Assembly: GCF_024623785.1 (NCBI RefSeq)
Contig: NZ_JANKBZ010000004.1
Span: forward strand, 62,001-126,000
Direction of reading: 5' to 3'
DNA: 64,000 bases
DNA from: Archangium lipolyticum
GTDB taxonomy: Bacteria; Myxococcota; Myxococcia; Myxococcales; Myxococcaceae
The notes under the pieces were generated by a model. It saw only the letters and a list, made by a program, of their open reading frames with translations. It was not told the origin of the DNA and ran no database searches. Of the stretch, positions 36,801 through 45,128 are shown in pieces (within the stretch, counting starts at the first letter, position 1; each line of letters starts with the position of its first letter). The position numbers and the translations under genes are program-made.

Positions 36801-37046
36801 GTCGGTGACGGCGACCTGCTCTCCCTGGAGCTGGGGAGAAGTGGCGGTCACCACCACGTCCGGGACGGGTTGCTTGCTGCTGGCGTCCACCACCGTGCCT
36901 GTCAGCACGGAGGTGCCCTGCTGCGCCAGGGCGGGTGCCATCCACAGGCACACGCCCAGCGTCAACACGGCCACGAGGACGCGCGCCTGGATTCTCTGGG
37001 AACGTCGGTTCAAGGATTTGCCCTCTGTCAGGCGCCCACCCTCCAT
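33846..37046 (-). CDS. TonB-dependent Oar-like outer-membrane receptor
   Basis: 1066-residue outer-membrane receptor. After a signal peptide ending MAPALA, residues 45-130 are a carboxypeptidase-regulatory domain (VLTGTVVDASSKQPVPDVVV; YRLPQLPPGVYTLRFDREG), the hallmark of Oar/SusC-like receptors. The plug follows (GISMNGTTSPENGFLVDGLS, FIQEVNVITGGFMPEFGR), then a long beta-barrel ending in an aromatic (RLSF). It should import or export a ligand, or a secreted protein, using TonB energy; Oar of M. xanthus is needed for development and protein secretion. The ligand is unknown. The 1066-residue length is normal for the family. The adjacent lipoprotein gene probably belongs to the same transcript. 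Confidence 0.92.
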   Translation of the reverse strand: MEGGRLTEGKSLNRRSQRIQARVLVAVLTLGVCLWMAPALAQQGTSVLTGTVVDASSKQPVPDVVVTATSPQLQGEQVAVTDATGLYRLPQLPPGVYTLRFDREGFKPYSRGDITLRLNHTVRLNAELLPDSLGEVMIVQAAPPAVDVGSTRTGVSVDNALVRHLAVVGPTSKGSASRSFESLAELAPGANADAYGISMNGTTSPENGFLVDGLSAGNPALGLLGTPLSIEFIQEVNVITGGFMPEFGRATGGVMTAVTKSGSNEFQGSVFGNITPGALESAPTRVPREGSVITTSQRLWNLGDFGATLGGPVLKDKLWFFAGVAPSFTRRALDRNLNAYVLGEDGKPLKDENGFSRTELIPNTTTRYFADQRSVQYLGKLTWQVAADHSLTLSVYGTPASSGGPGRFGYNLDSGAVEVDNLNGSYEALAHRYDQDARDITLKLSSSFLDKRVLLDANVGWHHQYESTLPVDGSGIGNESGLSGTPQFQMQRTGTSAGLRRYSIRDFERLPEDSVCEPAGTTNAVRCPAGTYLLGGPGFLMERTTDRYQANVVGTLLLNALGHHVIKAGLDAEVMTNRDARAYSGGVTYVQSTDGTNFQDYRAFGYLTGPDQVFIQPVVPTSTRADALGAFVQDSWSVMDRVTLNAGLRYDTQAIYGTGGDLAFALPNQLSPRVGLVYDFTQQGRSKLFASYARYYQNAVLAMVNSQFSNITRINATRSSTPTASGGPGCDPLNQAAPYTDCRDVRNVLVPPGAPNTSLSPRYTQTFAINSPVDPDLKPQSSDEIVLGGEYEVLPRASVGATYTRRYMNEVIEDMSVNERTNFFIGNPGRGIASQFDKAVRDYDAVSVYFNKAFSDQWLAQASYTWSYLRGNYSGLYRPDANQLAPNVTSDFDLISFMENRTGTLPLDRTHAIKVYGSREFQLSPTASLDLGLSYRSTSGAPLNVLGSNPAYGTGGTFILPRGSGGRLPWVHNVDAHLGLHYKFARGLTATLTMDSFNLFNFQAVTSVDQNYTYDTVDAIVGGKPADLENLKVRGGTAAVVVNPNYQKPLSYQAPRSIRFGARLSF

Positions 37047-37132
37047 GCAACTCGGCGCCTCCGTTCCACGTGCTACACTGGGAGTTCAGAAGAAGACAAG
37101 AGAGCCCTCTTGTCCTCCAACGGAGGCAGTGC

Positions 37133-37738
37133 ATGTTCCTCGAGGATGTGGAGAAGCACGAAGGGACGAGCCCCTATTCGGAGCTGATCCGCCGTGCTCG
37201 GGAACAGGGCCAGCCACCCGCGGGCATCTGGCACTTGTTTGCGTTCAAACCGGAGATGACGAACATCCTGGCGCAGCTCACCCAGGTGGCGATGCGTGGC
37301 CCCTCGCCGCTCTCCGCCGGGATGCGCGAGCTGATCGCCGCCTTCACCTCGCGGCGCAACCAGTGTGTGTATTGAACGGACTCCCACGCCGCGGTCGCGG
37401 CGAAGCTGCTGGGAGATGAGTACAAGGTCCGAGCGGTCCTGGAGGACCTCGACACGGCCCCGATTCCGGAGGCCGAGCGGGTCCTGCTGCGCTTCGTGGA
37501 GAAGGTGAATCGCGAGTCGGAGCGCATCCAACGCGAGGACGTGGAGGTGGTGAAGGCGGAGGGCTGGACGGACGAGGCCCTCTACGACGCCATCACCGTG
37601 TGCTCGTTGTTCAACTTCTACAACCGGTGGAACGACGCCATGGGCGTGCGCGAGCACCCGGTCGAGGTCTACCAGCGCAGTGCCGAGCGGCTCGCCCAGG
37701 AGGGCTATGCGGGCCCGCCGGCCGGCAAGGAGGAGTAG
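37133..37738 (+). CDS. AhpD/carboxymuconolactone-decarboxylase-like selenoprotein (in-frame TGA as Sec)
   Basis: 201-residue protein read through an in-frame TGA at codon 81 (37373-37375). The AhpD active-site pattern Glu-x11-Cys-x2-Cys-x3-His is matched exactly with the second Cys replaced by TGA: E66, C78, U81, H85 (NQCVY-U-TDSH). The frame stays open after TGA and continues in family-like sequence (VEVVKAEGWTDEALYDAITV, CSLFNFYNRWNDAM) to TAG at 37738. A GGUC-loop hairpin starts 11 nt after TGA. GGAGG lies 6 nt before the ATG. Likely a thiol/selenol peroxidase or reductase, cytosolic. The alternative is a nonsense mutation of TGC. Divergent from the TonB receptor gene. Confidence 0.82.
37373..37415 (+). 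promoter_or_regulatory. SECIS-like hairpin for selenocysteine insertion
   Basis: After the in-frame TGA (37373-37375), 11 nt lead to stem CGCCGC (37387-37392), loop GGTC (37393-37396) and GCGGCG (37397-37402); an outer CTCCCA/TGGGAG pair (37381-37386 with 37410-37415) can enclose it. The E. coli fdhF SECIS likewise has about 11 nt before its upper stem and an apical GGUC loop bound by SelB. The bulged U of the E. coli element is not seen here. Confidence 0.72.
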
Positions 37739-37753
37739 GCGGCGGGGAGGAGC

Positions 37754-38824
37754 TCAGGGCGCCCGCGTCTGCCAGGCCTTGCGCCGCACGGACTCGCCGA
37801 TGCGGGAGATTGGCAACACCTCGTCCACCGCTCCGCGCTCGATGGCCGCGCGCGGCATGCCGAACACCACGCAGCTCGCCTCGTCCTGGGCGATGGTCGC
37901 CGCTCCCGCCTGTCTCATCGCCAGCAGCCCGTCCGCCCCGTCATCGCCCATCCCCGTCAGCAGCACCCCCACCGCGTTCGCTCCCGCCGCTCGCGCCACC
38001 GAGTGGAACAGCACGTCCACGCTCGGAATGTGCCCCGACACCCGCGGCCCATCCAGCACCTCCACCCGGTAGTACCCGCCGCTGCGCTTCACCCGCAGGT
38101 GCCGGTTGCCCGGGGCGATCAGCGCCCTGCCCTGCTGCACCCGGTCTCCCGGCGCCGCCTCCCTCACCTCGATGCGGCACAGCTCGTTCAACCGCTTCGC
38201 GAAGGCCGTCGTGAACTGCTCCGGCATGTGCTGCACGATGACGATGCCCGGGCAGTCCGGAGGCATGGGCATCAGGAACTGCCGCAACGCCTCGGTGCCT
38301 CCCGTCGAGGCCCCCACCGCCACCACCTTGTCCGTCGTCACCGACAGCAGCGTGGACGCCGGCCGCTCCGGCTGCCGTGCCACCTCGGGCTCGGATGCCG
38401 CCCGCCGGGCCAGGCGGGAACGCGCCCTGGCCGCGCCCCGCAGTGACTCCAGCAACCGGGCCTTCGATTCGCGCAGGAAGTCTCCCACGCCCAGCGAGGG
38501 CTTGGAGATGATCTCCACCGCCCCCTCCTCCAGCGCCCGCACCGCCATCTCCGAGCCCGGTCCCGCCAGCCCGGAGCACACCACCACCGGCACCGGCTCC
38601 TCCTCGCGCATCAGCTCGCGCAGGAACGTGAGCCCGTCCATGCGTGGCATCTCCAGGTCGAGCAGGAGCACGTCCGGCCGGTGGCTCTTCATCTTCTGCC
38701 GCGCGATGAGCGGGTCCGACGCCACCTCCACCACCAGGCCCGGCTCGCGCGCCAGCAGCATCAGCACCCCCTGGCGGACCACCGCGGAGTCATCCACCAC
38801 CAGCACGCGCAATACCGAAGTCAT
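37754..38824 (-). CDS. cheB: CheB methylesterase/glutamine deamidase
   Basis: 356-residue CheB. The receiver domain has D11/D12, phospho-acceptor D56 (LLLDLEMP) and K108 (ISKPS). The C-terminal methylesterase domain has the catalytic triad S173 ([11 protein letters not shown]), H199 (VQHMPEQF) and D295 (GMGDDGA). It removes methyl groups from MCP glutamates to adapt the array and is activated by CheA phosphorylation. It is the last gene of the minus-strand chemosensory operon, 3 bp after cheR. Both domains look functional, and the length is normal. Confidence 0.95.
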   Translation of the reverse strand: MTSVLRVLVVDDSAVVRQGVLMLLAREPGLVVEVASDPLIARQKMKSHRPDVLLLDLEMPRMDGLTFLRELMREEEPVPVVVCSGLAGPGSEMAVRALEEGAVEIISKPSLGVGDFLRESKARLLESLRGAARARSRLARRAASEPEVARQPERPASTLLSVTTDKVVAVGASTGGTEALRQFLMPMPPDCPGIVIVQHMPEQFTTAFAKRLNELCRIEVREAAPGDRVQQGRALIAPGNRHLRVKRSGGYYRVEVLDGPRVSGHIPSVDVLFHSVARAAGANAVGVLLTGMGDDGADGLLAMRQAGAATIAQDEASCVVFGMPRAAIERGAVDEVLPISRIGESVRRKAWQTRAP

Positions 38825-38827
38825 GCA

Positions 38828-39751
38828 TCACCCGCGCGGAGCGGCCTCCCCGGCCAGAGCCCGTAACGCGTACACGGTAGGCATGACCGTGCGGAATTTC
38901 CACCCGAGCCCCGTGAGGCTCTCCGAGTGCCCGAGGAAGAGAAGTCCCCTGGGTGACAGGTGCTCCACCAGCCGCTCCAACGCCCGGGCCTTCGAGGCCG
39001 CGTCGAAATAGATGAGGACGTTGCGGCAGAAGACCAGGTCGAAGCGCCCCACCACGCCGTGGCCGTCGTTCAGGTTCACCCGCTGGAAGCGCACCAGCGA
39101 GCGCAGCTCGGGGCCCGCCTTCATGCGCCCTTCCTGGCTGCCGGTGCCCTTCAGCATGTAGCGCAGGTAGGGTTTGGGAATCTCCCGTGACTTGTCCAAG
39201 GGCCAGAGCGCCCGGCGCGCCTGCTCGAGGATGCGGGTGGACAGGTCCGTCGCCAGGATGTCGATGTGCCAGCCCTCCTCGGCCGGCAGGTGGTGGCGCA
39301 GCACCATGGCCAGGGTGAAGGGCTCCTCCCCCGTCGAGCACCCCGCGCTCCACACCCGCACCCGCCGCCCCTCGCCATTGCCGGTGTCCCTCTGGGCGCG
39401 CCAGTGTGGCAGCACCTCGCGCTCCAGCAGCTCGAAGTGCCGCGGCTCGCGGAAGAAGTGCGTCTCGTGCGTGCAGAGCGCGTCCAGCAGCCGCACCCGC
39501 TCCGCCTCGTCCTCCTCCACCCGCTTCAGGTAGGCACCGAAAGACAGTCCACCCAGCTCGCGCAGCCGCCGCGCCACCCGGCCCATCAGCAGCGCCCGCT
39601 TCGCCTCCGACAGCCAGATGCCCGCCTCGCGATGGACGAGCTTCTGGTAGCCGAGGAACTCCCGCTCGGTGAGCGCCGAGGGCTCGTGAAAGGAGGCGGG
39701 CTCCTGGTCCTCCCGGTTGGACCCGCCGCGCTCTTCATGTCCTGAAATCAG
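38828..39751 (-). CDS. cheR: CheR MCP methyltransferase, starting at a non-canonical codon
   Basis: About 307 residues. The C-terminal SAM domain has VWSAGCSTGEEPFTLAM and FDLVFCRNVLIYFD. The first ATG (39586) would cut away most of the family's N-terminal helical domain, yet in-frame codons upstream encode it clearly (LTEREFLGYQKLVHREAGIW, LSEAKRALL). No ATG, GTG or TTG lies in that stretch back to the cheW stop. CTG 39751, 7 nt after a GGAG inside the end of cheW, is the best start; ATT 39748 is next. It transfers methyl groups to MCP glutamates. One base separates the proposed start from the cheW stop. Confidence 0.85.
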   Translation of the reverse strand: MISGHEERGGSNREDQEPASFHEPSALTEREFLGYQKLVHREAGIWLSEAKRALLMGRVARRLRELGGLSFGAYLKRVEEDEAERVRLLDALCTHETHFFREPRHFELLEREVLPHWRAQRDTGNGEGRRVRVWSAGCSTGEEPFTLAMVLRHHLPAEEGWHIDILATDLSTRILEQARRALWPLDKSREIPKPYLRYMLKGTGSQEGRMKAGPELRSLVRFQRVNLNDGHGVVGRFDLVFCRNVLIYFDAASKARALERLVEHLSPRGLLFLGHSESLTGLGWKFRTVMPTVYALRALAGEAAPRG

Positions 39752-39752
39752 G

Positions 39753-40274
39753 TCACGGCTCCTTCTGGATGGGCGTCTCCGCCTGGGTTCTCAGCGTGCT
39801 GGCCACCAGCACCTCCTGACTGCTGAGCACCTTGTCGATGTCCATCAGCAGCACGAACTTCTTCCCCCCGCCGGGCCGCCCCATCCCCACCAGGTAGTCC
39901 ACGTGCACCGGCGCGCCGAACGCCGGTGGCGGCACCACCTCTCCGGGCGCCAGCTCCATGACCTGCCCGATGGCATCCGCCAGCAGCCCCAGCACGAGCC
40001 GCTCTCCGCCCAGCTTCACCTCCACCACCACGATGCAGCTCCACCTCGTCAGCGTGGCCGGTGGCATTCCCAGCTTCACCGCCACGTCCACCACGGGCAC
40101 CACGCTGCCTCTCAGGTTGAACACGCCCCTCACCCAGACCGGGGCTCCAGGGATGCGCGTCACCGTGTCGTACTCGATGATCTCCTTCACCTGCAGGATG
40201 CCGAGCGCGTACTCCTCTCCGGCGAGGATGAAGCTGAGGTACTGCGTGGAGGTGGCCGATGTCTGTTCGCTCAT
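39753..40274 (-). CDS. cheW: CheW coupling protein
   Basis: 173-residue CheW. The SH3-like folds are recognisable from QYLSFILAGEEYALGILQVKEI, IPGAPVWVRGVFNLRGSVVPVVD and GLLADAIGQVMEL. It bridges CheA and the MCPs in the signalling array. ATG 40274 follows the MCP stop by 9 bp, with AGG 8 nt upstream; a GTG at 40283 is an alternative. The C-terminus is slightly extended (STLRTQAETPIQKEP), and the cheR start region is coupled to it. Confidence 0.93.
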   Translation of the reverse strand: MSEQTSATSTQYLSFILAGEEYALGILQVKEIIEYDTVTRIPGAPVWVRGVFNLRGSVVPVVDVAVKLGMPPATLTRWSCIVVVEVKLGGERLVLGLLADAIGQVMELAPGEVVPPPAFGAPVHVDYLVGMGRPGGGKKFVLLMDIDKVLSSQEVLVASTLRTQAETPIQKEP

Positions 40275-40283
40275 GGCTGGCAC

Positions 40284-41954
40284 CTAGAAGCGCTTGAACT
40301 CGCGGTCCTCATCCGGGAGCGCGGCGGGAATGGAAACACGGGGAGCCGGAGCCACGACCCCGAGCCCATTCGCCACGGCCTTCAGCCCGTGCGCGGTGGG
40401 AGCCTTCTGGACCGGAAGACGCTGCACCGGCCGGGAGGTGCGCCCCCCATCGGGCACGCGGAAGAAGGACACGAGCTGGTTGAGCGCCTCCGCCTGGGCC
40501 GACATCTCCTCCGCCGTGGACGCCAGCTCCTCCGAGGCCGACGCGTTGCGCTGCGTCACCTGGTCCACGTGCGCCATCGCCTTGTTCATCTGCGCCACGC
40601 CGCTGGACTGCTCCCCCGAGGCCGCCACCACCTCCTGCACCAGATCCGCCGTCTTGCGGATGGAGGGCACCAGCTCCGTCAGCAGCTCTCCCGAGCGCGT
40701 CGCCACCTTCACGCTGCCCGAGGCCAACCCCGAAATCTCCCTCGCCGCCGTCTGGCTCCGCTCGGCCAGCTTGCGCACCTCCGTGGCCACCACCGCGAAG
40801 CCCTTGCCGTGCTCTCCCGCCCTCGCCGCCTCGATGGCCGCGTTGAGCGCCAGCAGGTTCGTCTGGTAGGCGATCTCCTCGATGATGGAGATCTTCTGCG
40901 CGATGGAGCTCATGGCCTCCACCGTCTCCTTCACCGCCCGGCCACTCTCCTCCGCGTCCCGGGCGCCCTGCATGGCCATCTGCTCCATCTGCCGGCTGTG
41001 ATCCCTGTTCTGCGTGATGCTGGCCGTCATCTGTTCCAGACTGGAGGTGGTCTCCTCCACGCTACTGGCCTGCTCGCTGGTGCCCTGCGCCAGGCTCTGA
41101 GAAGAGGCGGACACCTGCGCGGAGGCCGAGGCGAGCGCATCGGAGCCCTCGCGCACCTCGCCGATGACCTCGGCGAGCTTCTGCACCATGCGCTGCATGG
41201 CCGTCAGCAGCCGCCCCGTCTCGTCCTGCGTCTCCGAGGAGATACGCACGGTGAAATCCCCCTCGGAGAGGCGGTCCGCCACCTGAAGCGCGTTGCTCAG
41301 CGGCCGGGAGATGACCCGGGCGAGGAGGACGCTGAGCAGCAGGCCGACGAGGAAGCTGCCCCCCATGGCGGAGAGGATCCACCCTCGCGCGAGGTCATGG
41401 GTGGCATCCGAATCGTCCGACGCCTTCTGAGAGGCCTTGAGGATGAAGTCCACCAGCTCCTCCAGCTTGTCGGAAGCGGACTCGTAGGTGTGCTGCGCGC
41501 GGCCCTGGCTGAAGGCGCGAGCCTCCTCCTTCTGATTGGAGCGCGACAGCGCGAGGATCTTCTCGTGCTCTTCCAGGTAGTCCTTCCAGAGCGCGCGGAA
41601 CTCCGTGGTCAAGCGCCGCTCCTCCTCGGTGGAGATGAACGGCTCGTACTTCTTGAAGTTGTTCTCGACGGATTCCAGCTCCCGCCGCATGTCCCGCTCC
41701 AACTGGGCCATCTGGGCGGCATCGGTCGCGAGGACGTGCTGCTGCTCGTAGATGAGGAAGTCGGAGGTGTCGGTGTTCGCGTCCGAGACGTAGGCGATGC
41801 TGGGCATCCAGTTGTCGGTCACCTCATCCGTCGCCTCGTTCATCTTGCTCAGCTGGACGATGGCGAAGACCCCCAGCAGGAGGTTGAGGAAGCTCAAGAA
41901 GAGGAAGGCGAGCAGCAGCTTGAAGGAGATCTTCAGGTCGTAGAACCAGGTCAT
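40284..41954 (-). CDS. methyl-accepting chemotaxis protein (first MCP)
   Basis: 556-residue transmembrane chemoreceptor. TM1 is [21 protein letters not shown] (about 13-33), a 4-helix-bundle sensor occupies about 35-185, TM2 is [20 protein letters not shown], followed by HAMP ([22 protein letters not shown]) and a signalling hairpin with the conserved tip [22 protein letters not shown]. The C-terminus ends EFKRF, only faintly like the CheR-binding pentapeptide. The ligand is unknown. It lies between cheA and cheW, so it is a dedicated receptor of this array. A 74-bp block at its tip is identical to the second MCP of the operon. Confidence 0.94.
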   Translation of the reverse strand: MTWFYDLKISFKLLLAFLFLSFLNLLLGVFAIVQLSKMNEATDEVTDNWMPSIAYVSDANTDTSDFLIYEQQHVLATDAAQMAQLERDMRRELESVENNFKKYEPFISTEEERRLTTEFRALWKDYLEEHEKILALSRSNQKEEARAFSQGRAQHTYESASDKLEELVDFILKASQKASDDSDATHDLARGWILSAMGGSFLVGLLLSVLLARVISRPLSNALQVADRLSEGDFTVRISSETQDETGRLLTAMQRMVQKLAEVIGEVREGSDALASASAQVSASSQSLAQGTSEQASSVEETTSSLEQMTASITQNRDHSRQMEQMAMQGARDAEESGRAVKETVEAMSSIAQKISIIEEIAYQTNLLALNAAIEAARAGEHGKGFAVVATEVRKLAERSQTAAREISGLASGSVKVATRSGELLTELVPSIRKTADLVQEVVAASGEQSSGVAQMNKAMAHVDQVTQRNASASEELASTAEEMSAQAEALNQLVSFFRVPDGGRTSRPVQRLPVQKAPTAHGLKAVANGLGVVAPAPRVSIPAALPDEDREFKRF

Positions 41955-41979
41955 GGTGCTTTCTGGGGGGTGAAGAGTC

Positions 41980-43632
41980 TCAGGCCGCGGCGGCGGGCTG
42001 CGCCGCCCTCAAGGCCTGTTGCAGGAGTGCGGGTACATCGAGGATGAGGGCCACCCGGCCGTCACCCAGCAGGGTGGAGCCGGCCAGCCCGGGCAATCCC
42101 TGGCACAGCTTGCCCAGGGGCTTGATGACCGTCTGGCCCTGACCGAGCAGCGTGTCCACGGTGATGCCCGCCTTGCCCAGGCCATGGCCGATGACGACGA
42201 TGTTCTCGCGGGGAGGCAGCTCGCCACCGAGCTGGAAGTGCTCGCGCAGGCGCAGGTACGGCAACGGCTCGCCGCGCAGGTTGATGAAGCCGGTGCGGCC
42301 GGGGTGGCGCTCGTCCAGTGGCAGCTCCACGCACTCGAGCACGTTCTCCAGCGGGATGACGTATGTCTCCTCGCCCACCCCGACGGAGAAGCCCTCGATG
42401 ATGGAGAGGGTGAGCGGCAGGCGCAGGCTGAAGGTGGTGCCCTGGCCGGGCGAGGTGTCCACGGAGATGGTGCCGCGCAGCGACTCCACGTTGCGCTTCA
42501 CCACGTCCATGCCCACGCCGCGGCCGGACAGCTCGGTGATGCGCTCAGCGGTGGAGAAGCCCGGCTCGAAGATGAGGGCGAAGAGGTCCGCGTCGGAGCG
42601 CTGCTCGTCGGGGCCCAGCAGTCCGCGCTCACACGCCCGGGCGGTGATGCGGTCCCGGTCCAGCCCCGCACCGTCCTCGGCCACCTGGATGACGATGGTG
42701 CCCGCCTCGTGGAAGGCGCGCAGGGCCAGCGTGCCAGTGGGATCCTTTCCGCGCTCCTGGCGCACCTCCGGCCTCTCCAGGCCGTGGTCCATCGCGTTGC
42801 GCACCAGGTGGGTGAGTGGATCGCGGATGAGCTCCGCGACGGTGGTGTCCACCTCCACGTCCTCGCCGCTCACCTCCAACCGCACCAGCTTGCCGGTGGC
42901 CATGCTCAGGTCGCGCACCGTGCGCGTGAAGGGCTGGAAGGTGCGGCCGATGGGCACCATCCTCACCTTCATCACCAGCTCCTGCAGGTCCAGGTAGAGC
43001 CGGTCCGCCTCGCGGTGCGCCTCCAGCAGTTGCTGAGGCGTGTAGCGGTGCGCCTGCACGAGCATGGAGGTGAGGCGCCCACGCGCGATGGCGATCTCCC
43101 CGGTGATGTCCAGCATCCGGTCCAGCCGGTCCAATCCCACGCGAAGGGTGCGCTCGCGGGCGTGAGAGGGCTCGGACTGCTCGGAGCCGGACTCCCGCGC
43201 GACACGCTCCATGCCACCCCCTCCCGAGGGCGGGGCCATGGGCCGGGCGGCCTTCACCGTGCTGTCGAGCAGGGCGTGCACGTCCCTGGCCGGCAGACGC
43301 AGGTCGGGCTCGGCCACGGGCCGCAGGCCCACCAGCTCGCGCATCGCGTCCACCGACTGAAGCAGCAGGGTGCCCAGTCCCGAGTGCAGCACCAGCGCGC
43401 CCGCTTCCAGCCGGGTGAGCAGGTCCTCGAGCGTATGCGCCAGCTCCACCGCCTCGGAGAGGCCCATGACGGCCGCTCCGCCCTTCAGGGTATGCACCGT
43501 GCGAAAGACGGCTCGCAAGGTCTCCGGACCGGGAGACGCCTCGAGCGCGAGCAGGTCCTGCTCCAGGCTGGTAAGCTGCTCCTCCGTCTCGGTGAGGAAG
43601 ACAGCGTGGACCTTCTCCAACTCGGGCTTCAT
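41980..43632 (-). CDS. cheA: CheA chemosensory histidine kinase
   Basis: 550-residue CheA. The Hpt domain has phospho-acceptor H47 ([14 protein letters not shown]). No P2 CheY-binding domain is seen; a linker leads to the dimerisation helices ([20 protein letters not shown]), the ATPase domain ([36 protein letters not shown]) and a CheW-like domain ([20 protein letters not shown]). Missing P2 is common in alternative systems. ATG 43632 was chosen because the Hpt helix begins there. A sigma-54 promoter lies at 43647-43662, which would give a very short leader. No CheY gene is nearby; likely targets are the NtrC-like activator and CheB. Confidence 0.94.
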   Translation of the reverse strand: MKPELEKVHAVFLTETEEQLTSLEQDLLALEASPGPETLRAVFRTVHTLKGGAAVMGLSEAVELAHTLEDLLTRLEAGALVLHSGLGTLLLQSVDAMRELVGLRPVAEPDLRLPARDVHALLDSTVKAARPMAPPSGGGGMERVARESGSEQSEPSHARERTLRVGLDRLDRMLDITGEIAIARGRLTSMLVQAHRYTPQQLLEAHREADRLYLDLQELVMKVRMVPIGRTFQPFTRTVRDLSMATGKLVRLEVSGEDVEVDTTVAELIRDPLTHLVRNAMDHGLERPEVRQERGKDPTGTLALRAFHEAGTIVIQVAEDGAGLDRDRITARACERGLLGPDEQRSDADLFALIFEPGFSTAERITELSGRGVGMDVVKRNVESLRGTISVDTSPGQGTTFSLRLPLTLSIIEGFSVGVGEETYVIPLENVLECVELPLDERHPGRTGFINLRGEPLPYLRLREHFQLGGELPPRENIVVIGHGLGKAGITVDTLLGQGQTVIKPLGKLCQGLPGLAGSTLLGDGRVALILDVPALLQQALRAAQPAAAA

Positions 43633-43646
43633 CTCCCCGCGTCGAG

Positions 43647-43662
43647 AGCAATCCCCACGCCA
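43647..43662 (-). promoter_or_regulatory. sigma-54 -24/-12 promoter ahead of cheA
   Basis: On the minus strand TGGCGTG-GGGA-TTGCT matches the consensus TGGCACG-N4-TTGCW, with the invariant GG and GC exactly 10 nt apart. Predicted transcription start is near 43636, only a few bases before the cheA ATG. A sister copy lies at 48062-48077 with the same flanks, and each has a heptad repeat block 70 nt upstream. Confidence 0.72.
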
Positions 43663-43731
43663 ATGTCCGCTGGTGGACAACTCCCTGGAATCACAAACAG
43701 GGGTTGCTCAACGACGACCCGGATCCAAAAC

Positions 43732-43758
43732 ATGGATTCTAGATTCTAGATTTTGGAC
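43732..43758 (-). repeat. heptad-repeat block upstream of the cheA promoter, candidate activator site
   Basis: About 3.8 tandem 7-mers on the plus strand: ATGGATT, CTAGATT, CTAGATT, TTGGAC. The repeats overlap the last codons of the NtrC-like gene (its TAG lies in a repeat), and TCCAAAA/TTTTGGA (43724-43730, 43751-43757) can pair across them. The block begins exactly 70 nt upstream of the sigma-54 -24 box; the block at 48147-48173 has the same layout. Confidence 0.6.
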
Positions 43759-45128
43759 GAAAGGCCCAGGCGCTTGAGCTTCTGGTACAGCGAGCTGCGC
43801 GGAATGCCCAGACGCTTGGCCGCCCGCTCCACGTGCCCGCCCTCGTCGGCGAGCACCCGCTCGATGTGGCGGCGTTCCACCTCCCGCAGCGTCAGGTCCA
43901 GCTCCGAGCGCCCGGAGGAGAGAGCGGCTCCTGGCTCCACGGGGGAGGGAGCGAGAGCTCGCGCGAGGAGATGGTCGAACCGCAGGTCGTCCGGCCGCAG
44001 GACGGGGGTAGAGGAGAGCAGCACTGCGCGCTCCAACACGTTGCGCAGCTCGCGCAGATTGCCGGGCCACGAGTAGGAGCGCAGGGCGGCCTCCGCCGTG
44101 GGTGACAGATCCAGCCCGGGGCGTCCCAGCTCGCGGGAGAGCCGCGCGAGCATATCCCGGGCGATGACGAGGATGTCCTCGGGCCGCTCGCGCAGCGCGG
44201 GGATGAACAGGGGCAGGGTGCTGATGCGGAAGTACAGGTCGCTGCGGAAGCGGTGGGCGCGCACGGCCTCGACCAGGTTCTGATGGGTGGCGGCGATGAG
44301 GCGCACGTCCACCGAGCGGTCCTCCACCTCGCCCAGCCGGCGGAAGCGCTTCTCCTCCAGCACCTTGAGCAGCTTGGGCTGCACCTGGAGGTCCATGTCC
44401 CCAATCTCGTCGAGGAACACGATGCCGCGGTGGGCCACCTCCAGCAGGCCCTGCTTGCGACTGACGGCGCTGGTGAAGGCCCCGCGCTCGTGACCGAAGA
44501 GCTCCGTCTCGAGGAACTGCGGTGACAGCCCCGCGCAGTTGAGCTGGACCCGAGGGCCTCCGCCGCGGGGGCCGTGCAGGTGCAGCCACGTGGCGAGCAC
44601 GCCCTTGCCGCTGCCCGTCTCCCCCTGGATGAGGACGGGGCTGTCGCTGTCCAGCACGGCGCGCGCGGTGGACTCCAGCTCGCGGATGGCGCGGCTCTGG
44701 CCGAGGAAGGGGTTGAGGGCCTCGGGACAGCTCGCGGCGAGTGCCTGCTGCTGGCGGCGCGTCCGCTGGGCCTCCAGCAGGCGCTCCACCATCATCAGCA
44801 GGGTGGACAGCTCCACCGGCTTGGGCAGGAAGTGCTCCGCGCCCTGCTTGATGACCTGGATGGCGGTGTCGATGGAGACATGCGCGGTGAGCACCAAGAC
44901 GGGGATGGACGGGTCCACCGCCCGCATCTCCGGGAGCAGGTCGAGCGCGGTGCCATCCCGCAGGCGGTAGTCGAGAAGCACCAGGTCCGGCCGGCAGCCG
45001 CGGAAGAGCTCGCGGGCCTGGCGGCAGCCCTCCGCCTCGACGACCTCCATTCCGTGCGCCTCGAGGAAGTGGCGGATGCCGAAGCGGACCGTCGGCTCAT
45101 CATCGACCACCAGAATCCGTCGCTGCAT
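43746..45128 (-). CDS. NtrC-family sigma-54 activator inside the chemosensory operon
   Basis: 460-residue regulator. Receiver: D10, phospho-acceptor D53 (LVLLDYRLRDG) and K103 (FLPKPVEL). AAA+ domain: Walker A GETGSGKG, sigma-54-contact loop GAFTSA, Walker B IVFLDEIGDMD, and WPGNLREL. The Fis-type HTH ends the protein (VERAAKRLGIPRSSLYQKL). Its ATG at 45128 overlaps the upstream PAS kinase by 29 bp, so that kinase is the obvious phosphodonor, with CheA another candidate. Two sigma-54 promoters lie in the same operon, making it the likely activator of them (inference). Confidence 0.93.
   Translation of the reverse strand: MQRRILVVDDEPTVRFGIRHFLEAHGMEVVEAEGCRQARELFRGCRPDLVLLDYRLRDGTALDLLPEMRAVDPSIPVLVLTAHVSIDTAIQVIKQGAEHFLPKPVELSTLLMMVERLLEAQRTRRQQQALAASCPEALNPFLGQSRAIRELESTARAVLDSDSPVLIQGETGSGKGVLATWLHLHGPRGGGPRVQLNCAGLSPQFLETELFGHERGAFTSAVSRKQGLLEVAHRGIVFLDEIGDMDLQVQPKLLKVLEEKRFRRLGEVEDRSVDVRLIAATHQNLVEAVRAHRFRSDLYFRISTLPLFIPALRERPEDILVIARDMLARLSRELGRPGLDLSPTAEAALRSYSWPGNLRELRNVLERAVLLSSTPVLRPDDLRFDHLLARALAPSPVEPGAALSSGRSELDLTLREVERRHIERVLADEGGHVERAAKRLGIPRSSLYQKLKRLGLSSKI

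Noticed and set aside
37133-37738. Two separate genes or a dead pseudogene at 37133-37375 and 37496-37738
   Set aside because: The frame is unbroken except for one TGA at the exact position of an active-site Cys, followed by a SECIS-like hairpin. A random nonsense mutation would not be expected to fall there with this hairpin; the selenoprotein reading is preferred, though not proven.
43632-43680. TTG 43680 as the cheA start
   Set aside because: It would place the sigma-54 promoter inside the coding region, and the added residues do not resemble an Hpt domain; the Hpt helix starts at the 43632 ATG.
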